From Pedobacter sp. (GTDB lineage: Bacteria > Bacteroidota > Bacteroidia > Sphingobacteriales > Sphingobacteriaceae), in assembly GCF_031119335.1 (NCBI RefSeq), contig NZ_JAVHXT010000007.1:152762-216761 (forward strand): DNA of 64,000 nt. Direction: 5' to 3'. The translations under genes and the position numbers were made by a program. The notes under the pieces are model-generated. The model was given only the letters and a program-made list of their open reading frames with translations, ran no database searches and was not told the origin of the DNA. Positions 27,127-36,263 of this stretch are shown piece after piece; within the stretch, counting starts at the first letter, position 1, and every line of letters starts with the position of its first letter.

Positions 27127-27699
27127 TTATTTCTTAAACGCGATTGGTAAGAAAACTTGTGTGTTATCCCAGGCAGCTACCAAATTTGCACCCTCAGGGG
27201 CATCAATGAAAGTAATAGAGAACGCTTCTATCATTTTTTCGATCTTATTCACCACAACGTCAGTTCTTAAAACATCGTTTTGTTGATCATAAGTAAATGC
27301 ACCCCATTTATCATTCTGTTTGTTGATGATGATCGTCCATTTATCCTTGCTCGGAATAGCAAAAATACTATATCTGCCAGCTTTTATTTTTTTGCCGGCA
27401 ATAGTTACGGTTTTAAAGAATTGTATTTCGGTGTTTTCATTCGCCCCAAAGCGCCAAACTTTATCGAATTGTTCAAGTACGCCAAAAATCTCTCTTCCTT
27501 TTTTCTGCGGACGAGAATATAAAACACGCATCACTGGTGCTATTGCATCTTTAGACTTGGTAGTGTTTAAAGGGTAGTAAACCACATCTAAAGGACTAGT
27601 GTCTACCTTAGGAAAGTTTACAGCCGTAGTTACGTTTTGTGCTTTTACAGCAAAAGTTCCTAATAAAAGGAACATTAGAAAGCTAAATTTTTTCATCAA
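27127..27699 (-). CDS. Exported DUF2911 protein
   Basis: A 190-residue protein with a signal peptide (about 1-20, ending FAVKAQ). The core carries the DUF2911 pattern: SPLDVVYYP, YSRPQKKGREIFG, KVWRFGANENTEIQF, KKIKAGRYSIFAIP and KWTIIINKQNDKWG. It is a beta-sandwich periplasmic protein of unknown function, common in Bacteroidota. It follows the small membrane protein gene and the polysaccharide locus on the same strand, but its own gap of about 60 bases leaves operon membership open. Confidence 0.88.
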   Translation of the reverse strand: MMKKFSFLMFLLLGTFAVKAQNVTTAVNFPKVDTSPLDVVYYPLNTTKSKDAIAPVMRVLYSRPQKKGREIFGVLEQFDKVWRFGANENTEIQFFKTVTIAGKKIKAGRYSIFAIPSKDKWTIIINKQNDKWGAFTYDQQNDVLRTDVVVNKIEKMIEAFSITFIDAPEGANLVAAWDNTQVFLPIAFKK

Positions 27700-27759
27700 A
27701 ATATTTTTGTTGGTTGTGTATCTTGATTTACAGCTTTACAGAAATAGATGTATGGAAGG

Positions 27760-27945
27760 CTAGTGCTCTTGTCTTCCTCTTACAATCACATTTAAGAAAA
27801 CCCCACCGAAAATTAAACCGATGATAGCTGCAAGGAATAGATAACCAATATGTAAAGTAACTGCAGAAAAAGCAAGCACAAACGCTAGCATACCGATTAC
27901 ATACCAAACCCAATCAAAATTGTTGTTATTTTCTGAATTGCTCAT
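27760..27945 (-). CDS. Small two-helix membrane protein
   Basis: A 61-residue protein with an Asn-rich hydrophilic N-terminus (MSNSENNNNFDW) and two hydrophobic helices at about 13-30 and 33-53, ending in a basic RGRQEH tail. It lies between the GH9-deacetylase gene and the DUF2911 gene on the same strand. I do not recognise the family. Clean start, clear membrane topology and correct position support a real gene. Confidence 0.7.
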   Translation of the reverse strand: MSNSENNNNFDWVWYVIGMLAFVLAFSAVTLHIGYLFLAAIIGLIFGGVFLNVIVRGRQEH

Positions 27946-27995
27946 GTTTTAAAACTTTTGCGCCAAAGTTAAATTTTTTAATTTAAAAAGCGGAA

Positions 27996-30545
27996 TTAAT
28001 TGGTTGTATTGCTCAATAAATTGTTAACTGTAACCGCTTTGTAGCCGTTTTGTTTCAAATATTTAAGCAGCTCGGGCAGCTTATCATAAAACTTGTCTTT
28101 TCTTCTGGGGTCGGTACCAACGTGGAGCAATAGAATAAAGCCATTTAAGCCCTGCTGTTTCTCATGCTCAATAATAGACTGGTAAATTTCATCACTACTT
28201 CTGTAAGACTTGCCCATTTCTGGATACGTATAATCTGCAGTAGAACGAGTTCCTGGCGTAAAATTGATGAGCTTCAATCCAAAATCCTCTGTCCAGTTGC
28301 TAATGGTTTGGTTGTACCACTCAAAAGGAGGGAGGAAGTAAGGAGCAGATTTTTTGGTAATGCCGAATTGTTCCATCGCCTTATAATTGGCTGCCAAATC
28401 ATCCTCAAATTGTTGCTTAGTCACTAAAAGTGAATCTCGTTTTTTCCAATCGGCATAAAGTAGATGCTTATCTGAGTGTGCGCCTAAGTAATGCCCCTTT
28501 GTTTTTGCAGTTTTAATGAATGATGAAAAAGCAGGGTTTCTGTAAAAATTACCCGTAAAAAAGAACGATGCTTTGATTTTCTCCTTATCTAACGCGGCAA
28601 TGATTTGCTTGTTACCATCTGCATATTCATCGCCAGTAAATACAATGGCGAGTTGCTTTTCTTTAGTATCGCCCCTAATAATTGCGCCTTGTTCCTTTTT
28701 GTAACTCGAAAACTCTTTGTCTGTTCTACTATCGTAAGCCGCTAGCAAATATACCAAAGAAGCTGTGCCATCCATGGTGGGCTCGTTAGTGCTGTAATCG
28801 CCATAATCATCATGATAAACAGCCAAATCACTTTGAAATTCGGCGTAATCATCAGGCTTAGTCAGTTGTATACCAATCAAATTCTTGTAAATGCTGGTAT
28901 AAACTGGCCCATCTACCAAACCTCCATCAATTGGGTATTTCCCGATATGCGTAAAAGCAGAATGCGGATCTGTAGGTGTATCGCCCCAGCTCGGCAAACC
29001 GTAAACCATACTTGTTCCCCAAGGGTTGCAACCAAACAACCAATCGAAGTTAGCTTGCTCTAGCTCCGAAAAAGTGCCGTCGCCACTTAATTGCTTATAC
29101 CACATGCACTGCATCGCAAAAGCAACCGTTAAATTATTGCTGCACCAAATAAAAGGCACACCTCTGTAAAATGCATTGTTTTTGGCTCTGTTCCACACAT
29201 GAGTGATGCCTTGTTTGTAGTAATCAATCAGTTCTCGTTTTCTATCGCCATCCGATTGTTTGGCCAACTCGTAGTGCCCTAAATTGATGAACGGATACCA
29301 TTGATAATGTTTGGCGGTATCGGCAATTAGCCAAGGTGTGATAGGTTCTTGTTTAGCATAAAAGAAAGCAGAATCGAGTTCAGAAATACCTGCTTTGCTA
29401 GTTGGATTTGTTAGGTCGGATACTTTTGGAGGGAATTGTATGTGTGACAATGCCAGTTCCATATCATCCACCCAATTGTCTTCTGCGTAGATGTAAGGAG
29501 ATTTTACAGATGCAGTTTGCGTTACACCTTTTTTCTTAAGTGCATATTCGTAGGCGGTTTTAGAGAGCATAACCAAATCTTCTGAATAGTTATGGTTAAA
29601 TTGACCAACTACTTCACTTCCTAAGGCAAATGCACTTGCAAATTTAGCTGCGGTAGAACTTGTGCCTTTGGTATCATTCATAAATTTGCCTCGTTGCTGC
29701 GGCTTGCCATCAATAAAATACAGCGGGCGTTCAAAGCCTTTTCCATATTGGCTATCTTCTTTCGGAATACGCATAGTGATATGGTCCCTGTCATCCGCCA
29801 GTTGATTAAACATGATATTGGGCTGTGGATGCATCTTCATCAGCCAATCTAAACCCCATTTGGCTTCATCTACCACATCTGGAACACCATTTTTGCCATC
29901 CAGTCCAGTTGCTAACTTAGTGTCGGTAAAAGCTTTTGGAAAATCCCGATAGGCCATTAACAAATGATAGGTTGCGTTGGCCGTAGTGGTAGAGTACTGG
30001 AGGTAGTCGCTAGCATCGTGCCAACCACCAACAGCATCGAAATGTGTGCTGTCTTTAATGCCACCTTCTTTACCATACACCACAAAACCGTCGTGCGTAT
30101 GGCAGCTATCTTTTAAAAACGGATTGTAACCGCAACGTTGTTGGCGCATGTATCGCAGGGCGAAATCAGCCGTGTTTTTATAAGCATCTTCATTGATGAT
30201 GACTTCGGGAGAATTCACGCCATCTGCCTTGATGTAGTAGTTCCCTGCTTTTTTGAAATCAGAGAAGTTTAACCTTGCCGATGTTTTGAAAGGACCATAG
30301 GCGCCAAACGCTTTAATGTTTTTAGAGGTGTAAACCGTTTTTCCGGTTTTTTGATCTACCAATTCAAAACTAGTTGGTATTTCGGTTCCCTTGCTTGCCC
30401 AAACGGCAACTTTAATAGATTTAGGCTGGTAACCCAAAAGGTTAATCCTTATCCAGCTTTGCTGATTTTTAGGTTTAAAAGCGATGAAGAGTAAAAATGC
30501 AATGCTGAAAACAAAGGCTAAGGCAGAAAAGGATATCTTTCTCAT
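27996..30545 (-). CDS. GH9 glycoside hydrolase fused to NodB-type polysaccharide deacetylase
   Basis: An 849-residue exported two-enzyme protein. After a signal/anchor helix (about 7-25) comes the CelD_N Ig-like domain (about 30-115; WIRINLLGYQPKSIKVAVW), then the GH9 barrel (about 120-610) with D177 and D180 in GGWHDASDYLQY and general acid E588 in STNEPTMDG. A C-terminal CE4/NodB domain (about 630-845) keeps D639 with E640 (FTGDEYADG), H690 and H694 (AHSDKH) and H808 (LLLHVG); E640 replaces the usual second Asp. GH9 cleaves beta-1,4-glucans or glucosaminides, and NodB domains remove N-acetyl groups. The fusion mirrors PgaB (deacetylase plus hydrolase) and closes the exopolysaccharide locus, 140 bases after the DUF1573 gene. 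Confidence 0.88.
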   Translation of the reverse strand: MRKISFSALAFVFSIAFLLFIAFKPKNQQSWIRINLLGYQPKSIKVAVWASKGTEIPTSFELVDQKTGKTVYTSKNIKAFGAYGPFKTSARLNFSDFKKAGNYYIKADGVNSPEVIINEDAYKNTADFALRYMRQQRCGYNPFLKDSCHTHDGFVVYGKEGGIKDSTHFDAVGGWHDASDYLQYSTTTANATYHLLMAYRDFPKAFTDTKLATGLDGKNGVPDVVDEAKWGLDWLMKMHPQPNIMFNQLADDRDHITMRIPKEDSQYGKGFERPLYFIDGKPQQRGKFMNDTKGTSSTAAKFASAFALGSEVVGQFNHNYSEDLVMLSKTAYEYALKKKGVTQTASVKSPYIYAEDNWVDDMELALSHIQFPPKVSDLTNPTSKAGISELDSAFFYAKQEPITPWLIADTAKHYQWYPFINLGHYELAKQSDGDRKRELIDYYKQGITHVWNRAKNNAFYRGVPFIWCSNNLTVAFAMQCMWYKQLSGDGTFSELEQANFDWLFGCNPWGTSMVYGLPSWGDTPTDPHSAFTHIGKYPIDGGLVDGPVYTSIYKNLIGIQLTKPDDYAEFQSDLAVYHDDYGDYSTNEPTMDGTASLVYLLAAYDSRTDKEFSSYKKEQGAIIRGDTKEKQLAIVFTGDEYADGNKQIIAALDKEKIKASFFFTGNFYRNPAFSSFIKTAKTKGHYLGAHSDKHLLYADWKKRDSLLVTKQQFEDDLAANYKAMEQFGITKKSAPYFLPPFEWYNQTISNWTEDFGLKLINFTPGTRSTADYTYPEMGKSYRSSDEIYQSIIEHEKQQGLNGFILLLHVGTDPRRKDKFYDKLPELLKYLKQNGYKAVTVNNLLSNTTN

Positions 30546-30685
30546 GGCAAGCGGCTAAATTTGGTTGGTCTGGTTTAAAGAACTTACCACATTAATGAGG
30601 TCATCAAAAATCTATGCGTCTATGTGGTATTTCTAACCTAAATTATAAATAATTTTCAGAAACCTTTCGCTTGCCTGCGAGAACA

Positions 30686-31258
30686 TTATTGGAATTTTCG
30701 CATTTGCTTTGGATCTGTGATATAGCCTTGTTGATTTGCAGCACCATCAACCAGTTCTTTTACCAGGTTTTTGTTTGCTTCCTTGTCTGCGTTGTAAAGC
30801 TCTTCGTAATCTTTCGTGTAGTGTGGATCTGGCACCACGTTAATCTCGAAAAAGAATGTTTGCGAACCTTCTTTGGTATTGGTTTTAATGGTGGTGTAAA
30901 TGCCAACATAGCCCAAGTTTTTGTTGCTGTTATATTCCATTTCTATGGTGCCATATTCGCCCACTGGAATTAATTTTGTTGGATATTTAGCAACCGTGCA
31001 GCCGCAAGATGGATATACCTCGTAGATTTTCAAGGGATGGTCACCTGTATTGAAAACCTTTACATTGATGTTTTGTCGTTGCCCTTGTAAAATAGGGAAG
31101 TACTTGCGTTCAGGATCTTCTATTTTTACAGTGGTTAAATTCTGTTTAGTGTCGGCAGAGCATCCCGATAACGTCATGAATGCAAAAATAGCCATGCTTA
31201 AATAGATGGATATGCTGAGCTTTTTGCGCTGCCAAGTGGTATGTCCGTTTATCTTCAT
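30686..31258 (-). CDS. DUF1573 lipoprotein
   Basis: A 190-residue lipoprotein with an N-terminal membrane segment and lipobox cysteine C33 (FMTLSGCSAD). The Ig-like DUF1573 core is clear: FNTGDHPLKIYEVYPSCGCTVAKYPTKLIPVGEYGTIEMEY. Such domains resemble MSP/ASPM-type beta-sandwiches and are common on the Bacteroidota envelope; their partners are usually unknown. The ATG is one base after the DUF4838 stop, so it belongs to the polysaccharide operon. An accessory role in assembly or anchoring of the polymer machinery is inference. Confidence 0.88.
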   Translation of the reverse strand: MKINGHTTWQRKKLSISIYLSMAIFAFMTLSGCSADTKQNLTTVKIEDPERKYFPILQGQRQNINVKVFNTGDHPLKIYEVYPSCGCTVAKYPTKLIPVGEYGTIEMEYNSNKNLGYVGIYTTIKTNTKEGSQTFFFEINVVPDPHYTKDYEELYNADKEANKNLVKELVDGAANQQGYITDPKQMRKFQ

Positions 31259-31259
31259 C

Positions 31260-33383
31260 CTATTTTATTATAATTTCGTCGCAGGCAAACGATCTTTTTT
31301 GCTTTTGACTTTGTTTAGTGATCTCTATTTTAATCGAAGTATCGTTTGCGTTAATTTTAACAGGAATTATTGCCCTAATTATTTTTCTACCCGCTTCTGG
31401 CTCTGTTTTTTGTCCTAGTACGGTTTCAAATTTACGATCTCCGATGTAAACGCTTACTTTTTCTGGCGGATAAATTTTATGTTTCTTATCGTACAAAAAG
31501 TCGATTTGTACCGTACTAGCTTTTTGCAACCCTTCAGTATTTGCACTGATAGCTAACTTGGCTGAACTATTGAGTAGCCAATTGTTGTAATAGTCTTCAA
31601 AACCTAGGGCGCCATCGTTCAACATAGTTACGTCGCTGTATTCTTCGTCTAAGTCTGTATTAACTTTTAATTGCCTGCCATAAAGAAGGTTTTGATATGA
31701 CGCATTCACTATTCTCGAATTCCAGGCGTTAATGTAATCCCCAATTTTTAGACCTATTTCATTGTATCGACTAATTCCAGTTGTTATACTCAGTTGCTTC
31801 AAAAGAGATAAATCAGCTTGAATTTCTGGGTTTAACTTTCTTTGTTGGTTTTGATAGGTTGCGTAACCATTTTCCTTAAAACCATTTATCCTTAATAGTT
31901 CTAGTTTTTGAAACACAAAAGACATCAATAAAAGGTTATATTCCTTATTAGGAACTTTCGGTTTTTTGGCTAAAATTATTTTAAATATTTTGTCTAATTC
32001 ATCGTATTTAAGGTATTTATTTACAGCTAATTTAGTGCCTCCATATATATCAAATGTTTTATTGCTTTTTAAGGCTTGTTCTTCTATGCTGATATAGTAG
32101 GTCGCCAGCTCTTTTCCGACGGTGGGATAGGTGTTTTCTAAGAACAAATTGATGTGCTTTTTAAGGTCTGCATCTGGGTTGCTTAACATTTGTGCATAGA
32201 GGTAGCTTTTCAGGTTGCCGAAAGCCGCAAACGAACCCTCATCGCTTCCATGCATAAATATGCCGTTTACACCGTTTTTGATATAAAACTGAAGGTTTCT
32301 TTGTGCAGTGCTTGCCGTGGGGTAGAACTCAAAGTAATTATCGAAATTAATGGCGTAATCCCACAAATAGATGTTTTTGGTAATATTTTGCCAGCTCTTA
32401 AAGTATTGACTGATCTGTTGTGCCTTATTTGAGCGCTCTATTACAATTCCTTTTGGAAAAGACATCGTGCTAATCATCACCCCAACATTTTCCCTTGCAG
32501 GCTTTTGAGGTGCCTTTTCGGTGCTTACATAAGCAGTACTATAAAAACTTGCCTTTGGAAATTTAGCGGCTAATCTGTCAATCAGTGCAAATACTGCCGG
32601 ACTAGCATTGGTTCTGCTGTTTCCTTCTTTTAAACACAATTCACAGTTACACACCAAATCGTTATCATAAGGCATGATCATGAACTTATTGATGCTAGGT
32701 TCGTTCTGTAGCTTCTCCTCAATTGCCCTTTCTAGGGCTTTTTGTAGGTCTACGCTAGAAAAGTTCAGCTGTTCTTCATTTGGCTCACCATCAACTATAG
32801 CGTACATTTTAGGCGTTACCTTAATCAGCTTTCCAATGTTGTGTCCCCAAAGCGCCCAACTTTCTTCTAGGGTGTTGGTGTTGTTCCAAAGCCTAAACTG
32901 CTGGTCAAAGTTTTCCGCGAAATATGGCTCTTTATACGAAAATGGACTGTCTGAGGTATAATCTAAACCCAATGGAACAGCAATTGCTTCTTGATTTAAA
33001 TTTGCCGTGTTAGCTATGAATTGATTAAGGTTGGTGTAGTTGCCGAAAAAGTGGTAGATGGCTTGTTTCAGTGCCTTTTCTGTGCCAGCACTAATCAATA
33101 ATCCGTTTTGTGTTTGTTGAAGCTTAAAACCGTCTATTTTTGCATCAATTTTTAGACTGATGTATGGCTTTTCTATTCTTGGCGACTGATTGCTCAAACT
33201 CAAATCCTCCCCAAGCTTTCTAAACAAGCTTACAAATTCATCTGCTACAGTCTTAGCACCATTCGGATAATAAACAACAGGCTTTATTTCGCCCCTTTTG
33301 TAAATCACAAAATCGTTCGATTTGGCACATGAGCTCATCAACAAAAGCACAATAACAACTAATAAACTTGCTCTAGTTTGCAT
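31260..33383 (-). CDS. DUF4838 lipoprotein, putative glycan-active protein
   Basis: A 707-residue lipoprotein (lipobox LMSSC, C19). Residues about 30-130 form an N-terminal alpha/beta domain like the non-catalytic domain before GH67/GH20-type barrels. The DUF4838 barrel-like region follows (about 145-450), with a cysteine cluster C245-x-C247-x2-C250 (DLVCNCELC), an FSTAYVSTE-like strand, NIYLWDYAINFDNYFEFYP and GIFMHGSDEGSF. A C-terminal beta domain (about 600-707) may bind sugar. It is probably a glycoside hydrolase acting on the operon's polymer; activity is not established for the family as far as I know. Nine bases separate it from the TPR-barrel gene. Confidence 0.8.
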   Translation of the reverse strand: MQTRASLLVVIVLLLMSSCAKSNDFVIYKRGEIKPVVYYPNGAKTVADEFVSLFRKLGEDLSLSNQSPRIEKPYISLKIDAKIDGFKLQQTQNGLLISAGTEKALKQAIYHFFGNYTNLNQFIANTANLNQEAIAVPLGLDYTSDSPFSYKEPYFAENFDQQFRLWNNTNTLEESWALWGHNIGKLIKVTPKMYAIVDGEPNEEQLNFSSVDLQKALERAIEEKLQNEPSINKFMIMPYDNDLVCNCELCLKEGNSRTNASPAVFALIDRLAAKFPKASFYSTAYVSTEKAPQKPARENVGVMISTMSFPKGIVIERSNKAQQISQYFKSWQNITKNIYLWDYAINFDNYFEFYPTASTAQRNLQFYIKNGVNGIFMHGSDEGSFAAFGNLKSYLYAQMLSNPDADLKKHINLFLENTYPTVGKELATYYISIEEQALKSNKTFDIYGGTKLAVNKYLKYDELDKIFKIILAKKPKVPNKEYNLLLMSFVFQKLELLRINGFKENGYATYQNQQRKLNPEIQADLSLLKQLSITTGISRYNEIGLKIGDYINAWNSRIVNASYQNLLYGRQLKVNTDLDEEYSDVTMLNDGALGFEDYYNNWLLNSSAKLAISANTEGLQKASTVQIDFLYDKKHKIYPPEKVSVYIGDRKFETVLGQKTEPEAGRKIIRAIIPVKINANDTSIKIEITKQSQKQKRSFACDEIIIK

Positions 33384-33392
33384 TTCGACGAT

Positions 33393-36263
33393 TTAAAACT
33401 TAGTTCTAAGCGTTAAAAAGAGATTGTATTGGTTTACATAAGCATTTTCGGCAACTTTAAAGTTGTACCAATTACCTTGTAGGCCAAAAGAGGTTTTTGC
33501 GTTAATAAAATGGTAATATCCTGCACCCACCATTGTATTCATGTAATTGGTAAAGGTATTCGTTTGAAAAAGTAATCTTTGGTCTTCGGGTACTGTACCA
33601 ATAGATGCCATTGTAGCCACATAATTTCGCTCGTTTTTCATGAAAAACCTAGATTGGGCAAAAACGGTATTAAACAAGTTCTGTCCATCTGTCATAATTA
33701 AAGCCTTAGCATTAAACCACACATTATTAAAGGTGCGCTCTATACCAATTGCTCCTGTTGTAAAGCTAGTGTTATCGAGCATACGGGCGTAACGTGCGCC
33801 AATTTCTGCCTGCCATACCTTTGCAAAAGGCTGAAAATACGAGAAAGCGACCTTTTGTTTTGGAAAAAAGGCATTGGCCACGCCCACATTGGCAAGAAAA
33901 CTTGCTTTGTTATTAAAGGTGTGGTACCAATCTACTTCTGCCTGTCCTGATGCCCCGGTTTTTCGACCGGCGTAATTACCTCTAATCACCAGCTTGTTAT
34001 TCTTGTTTAAGTCCCTCAAATACTCTAAACTCGCAATCGAAGTATTTAAAATCGTCGAGTCGGATGTGGTGTTCAAGTAACTTACATTCACTTGGTTTTT
34101 CAACTCTTTGCTTTCCAGATAATCTAGTCGGTCTTTATGTTCCTGTGGTTTTTCCAAAGGCTTCATAAATTTGTGATGATACTCCCTTGCCAATTTAAAA
34201 TCGCCCATTTTCTCAAATATCAAACCTTTTTGATATAGTAAATCTGGATAATCTTTGTTGTAAAGCAAGGTAGAATCAACAATCTGCATCGATCTAGCTA
34301 AATCACCTTGTTCAATTAAAATATTGGTTAGCTTAATTGCAGCAGTGGTATTTTTAGGATCTACGGTTCTAATTTCGCCATAAATTTCCTTGCTCTTAGC
34401 GAAATTGCTGCTGTCGTCCAATGTTTTTGCATACACCAACATTTCTTCTACCAAAGTATTTTTAATGCTGTCGTTAAAAGGATATTCTTGGTGCAGTTCC
34501 TTTAACAAAGCAGTTGCATTTTCGTGCTTTCCAGCTTCGGCATAAACACCCGCTAACTTTAGCTTAAATTCTTTCGGTTGTGCAATCTGAAAGGTTTTTG
34601 ATTGGATAAACGCAATAGCTTCATCGTATTGTTTCATCGCTACTCTAGCACCAATTCCGTAATTATAGGCTTCTACTTGCTGCGGGTCGCTCAATAACAG
34701 TTCGTTGGCAATGGTTTTCACCTTTTCGAAATCCTCTTTTTTATTCAAATCACGGATATAGCCCAGCGAAGCCGTTGCATACATGTGTGCAAATTCTGGT
34801 TTATCAATATTTTTACTTTGCTGTTCCTTGGCCAAGTTATAAGCACTTTCAAAGTCGTTCATCGCCATCAATAAATCAATTTTATTAAGGATGTATTGAT
34901 TTTCTTGCGGATAATCAGCAACTAAAGTATTGATGGTTTTTAAAGCATCAGCGTACGCTTTTTGGTTATTGTGGATGGCGAAAATATACTGTGCAGCATA
35001 CTTTTTGTATTCTGGCGTTTGCGAAACTTTTAGGAAACCCCATAAAGCCTCTTTGTAGTTCTGATCGTTATAATCTAGTTTTGCCTTCTGGTAGGTCCAA
35101 TTGCGATATTTTTCTTTTACATCCGCATCGTTTGGATAAAGCGTATTCAATCGCTCAATGCTATTTCCAGCACGCTCCCAATCTTTCTGCGCTTCGTACA
35201 CATAAAGTTGTTTAGCCAACAGATCTTTAGAGTTGGGGTTAGACTTTAATGATTTGTTAATCAGTTCTTCAGCTTGTGTAAAGTAACCTCTTGATATAGA
35301 TGTGCTTAAAAGGTAATCGAATGCTTCGCTGTCTTTAGGGTTTTGGTCGTAAATACGAGAGTAAAGCACATAAGGATCTGAGTTTTTGTAAAACCTAGCG
35401 GCTTTCGATACCATGTAGTTTAGCACCTGCTTATAGTGCGCACTTTCTCCTTTTCTCATGCGCTCTTCAATTACTGCAATTGCTTTTTGATACTCGTGAG
35501 TTTCATCCAAAAGCCCAATTTTCTTATCTAAAATACCTTGATGAAACGGGATCGCTTGTAAACCTCTATCGGCAATAGAAAGTGCTGCAGAGTAATTTCC
35601 CATCTTGGTATAAGCGTTAATCAGATTTAAATATCCCTCTGGGTCTGTTGGCGCAATCTCAATAATTTTCTCAAACTGATCTACGCTTGAAGGCAGGTCT
35701 TTACTTTTGTTTAAGCGAGTAACTTCTTCTCTTAAAATGTTGTTGTATAGTGATTTAATTTCATTGTCCTCAGGGAAAATTTGATATAATCTTTTGGCAG
35801 ATCTGTTTGCTTCTACATAATTCTGCATTAAGCTATAAAGCTGTATTTTTCTCAACCAAAGCCCTTTGCTATACGGGGTAATTTCTAATAATTCATTAGC
35901 GTAGCAAACGGCACTGTAGTATCTTTTGGTTTGGGTTTCAATGTTAATCAGGTAGTGTCTAGCGTCAACACGTCTAGGACTTTCTTTCAGTACCTCCAAT
36001 AAGGTAAAGCGAGCTTTATCAAGCTGTCCAAGCTCCATGTAGCACTTACCCAGATACTCTTTGATATCCATGTCTAACGGTGACTTTTTAAGTCCCTTTT
36101 CGGCATAAGTAGCTGCTTTTGCAAAATTACCCTTGGAACCTGCAACTCTGGCCATAGTGAAGTACTCGTCAGATGAATCTTGAGCCGATAGATTGCTAAT
36201 GAGCAAAAGGAAAATTGTGCTCATCACAAAATATTTAAACGTACGGTGTAAATTGATCTTCAT
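33393..36263 (-). CDS. TPR protein fused to YaiO-like outer-membrane barrel (exopolysaccharide export)
   Basis: A 956-residue envelope protein with a signal peptide (about 1-28, ending SNLSAQ). Residues about 30-740 form a long array of tetratricopeptide repeats (GNFAKAATYAEKGLKKSPLD; GNYSAALSIADRGLQAIPF and so on). Residues about 745-956 form a beta-barrel of the YaiO type, ending in an aromatic-rich strand (YNLFLTLRTKF). TPR scaffold plus barrel in one chain is the layout of PgaA and BcsC, which guide a growing polysaccharide across the periplasm and outer membrane. Its start overlaps the glycosyltransferase stop by one base, which supports this role. Confidence 0.87.
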   Translation of the reverse strand: MKINLHRTFKYFVMSTIFLLLISNLSAQDSSDEYFTMARVAGSKGNFAKAATYAEKGLKKSPLDMDIKEYLGKCYMELGQLDKARFTLLEVLKESPRRVDARHYLINIETQTKRYYSAVCYANELLEITPYSKGLWLRKIQLYSLMQNYVEANRSAKRLYQIFPEDNEIKSLYNNILREEVTRLNKSKDLPSSVDQFEKIIEIAPTDPEGYLNLINAYTKMGNYSAALSIADRGLQAIPFHQGILDKKIGLLDETHEYQKAIAVIEERMRKGESAHYKQVLNYMVSKAARFYKNSDPYVLYSRIYDQNPKDSEAFDYLLSTSISRGYFTQAEELINKSLKSNPNSKDLLAKQLYVYEAQKDWERAGNSIERLNTLYPNDADVKEKYRNWTYQKAKLDYNDQNYKEALWGFLKVSQTPEYKKYAAQYIFAIHNNQKAYADALKTINTLVADYPQENQYILNKIDLLMAMNDFESAYNLAKEQQSKNIDKPEFAHMYATASLGYIRDLNKKEDFEKVKTIANELLLSDPQQVEAYNYGIGARVAMKQYDEAIAFIQSKTFQIAQPKEFKLKLAGVYAEAGKHENATALLKELHQEYPFNDSIKNTLVEEMLVYAKTLDDSSNFAKSKEIYGEIRTVDPKNTTAAIKLTNILIEQGDLARSMQIVDSTLLYNKDYPDLLYQKGLIFEKMGDFKLAREYHHKFMKPLEKPQEHKDRLDYLESKELKNQVNVSYLNTTSDSTILNTSIASLEYLRDLNKNNKLVIRGNYAGRKTGASGQAEVDWYHTFNNKASFLANVGVANAFFPKQKVAFSYFQPFAKVWQAEIGARYARMLDNTSFTTGAIGIERTFNNVWFNAKALIMTDGQNLFNTVFAQSRFFMKNERNYVATMASIGTVPEDQRLLFQTNTFTNYMNTMVGAGYYHFINAKTSFGLQGNWYNFKVAENAYVNQYNLFLTLRTKF

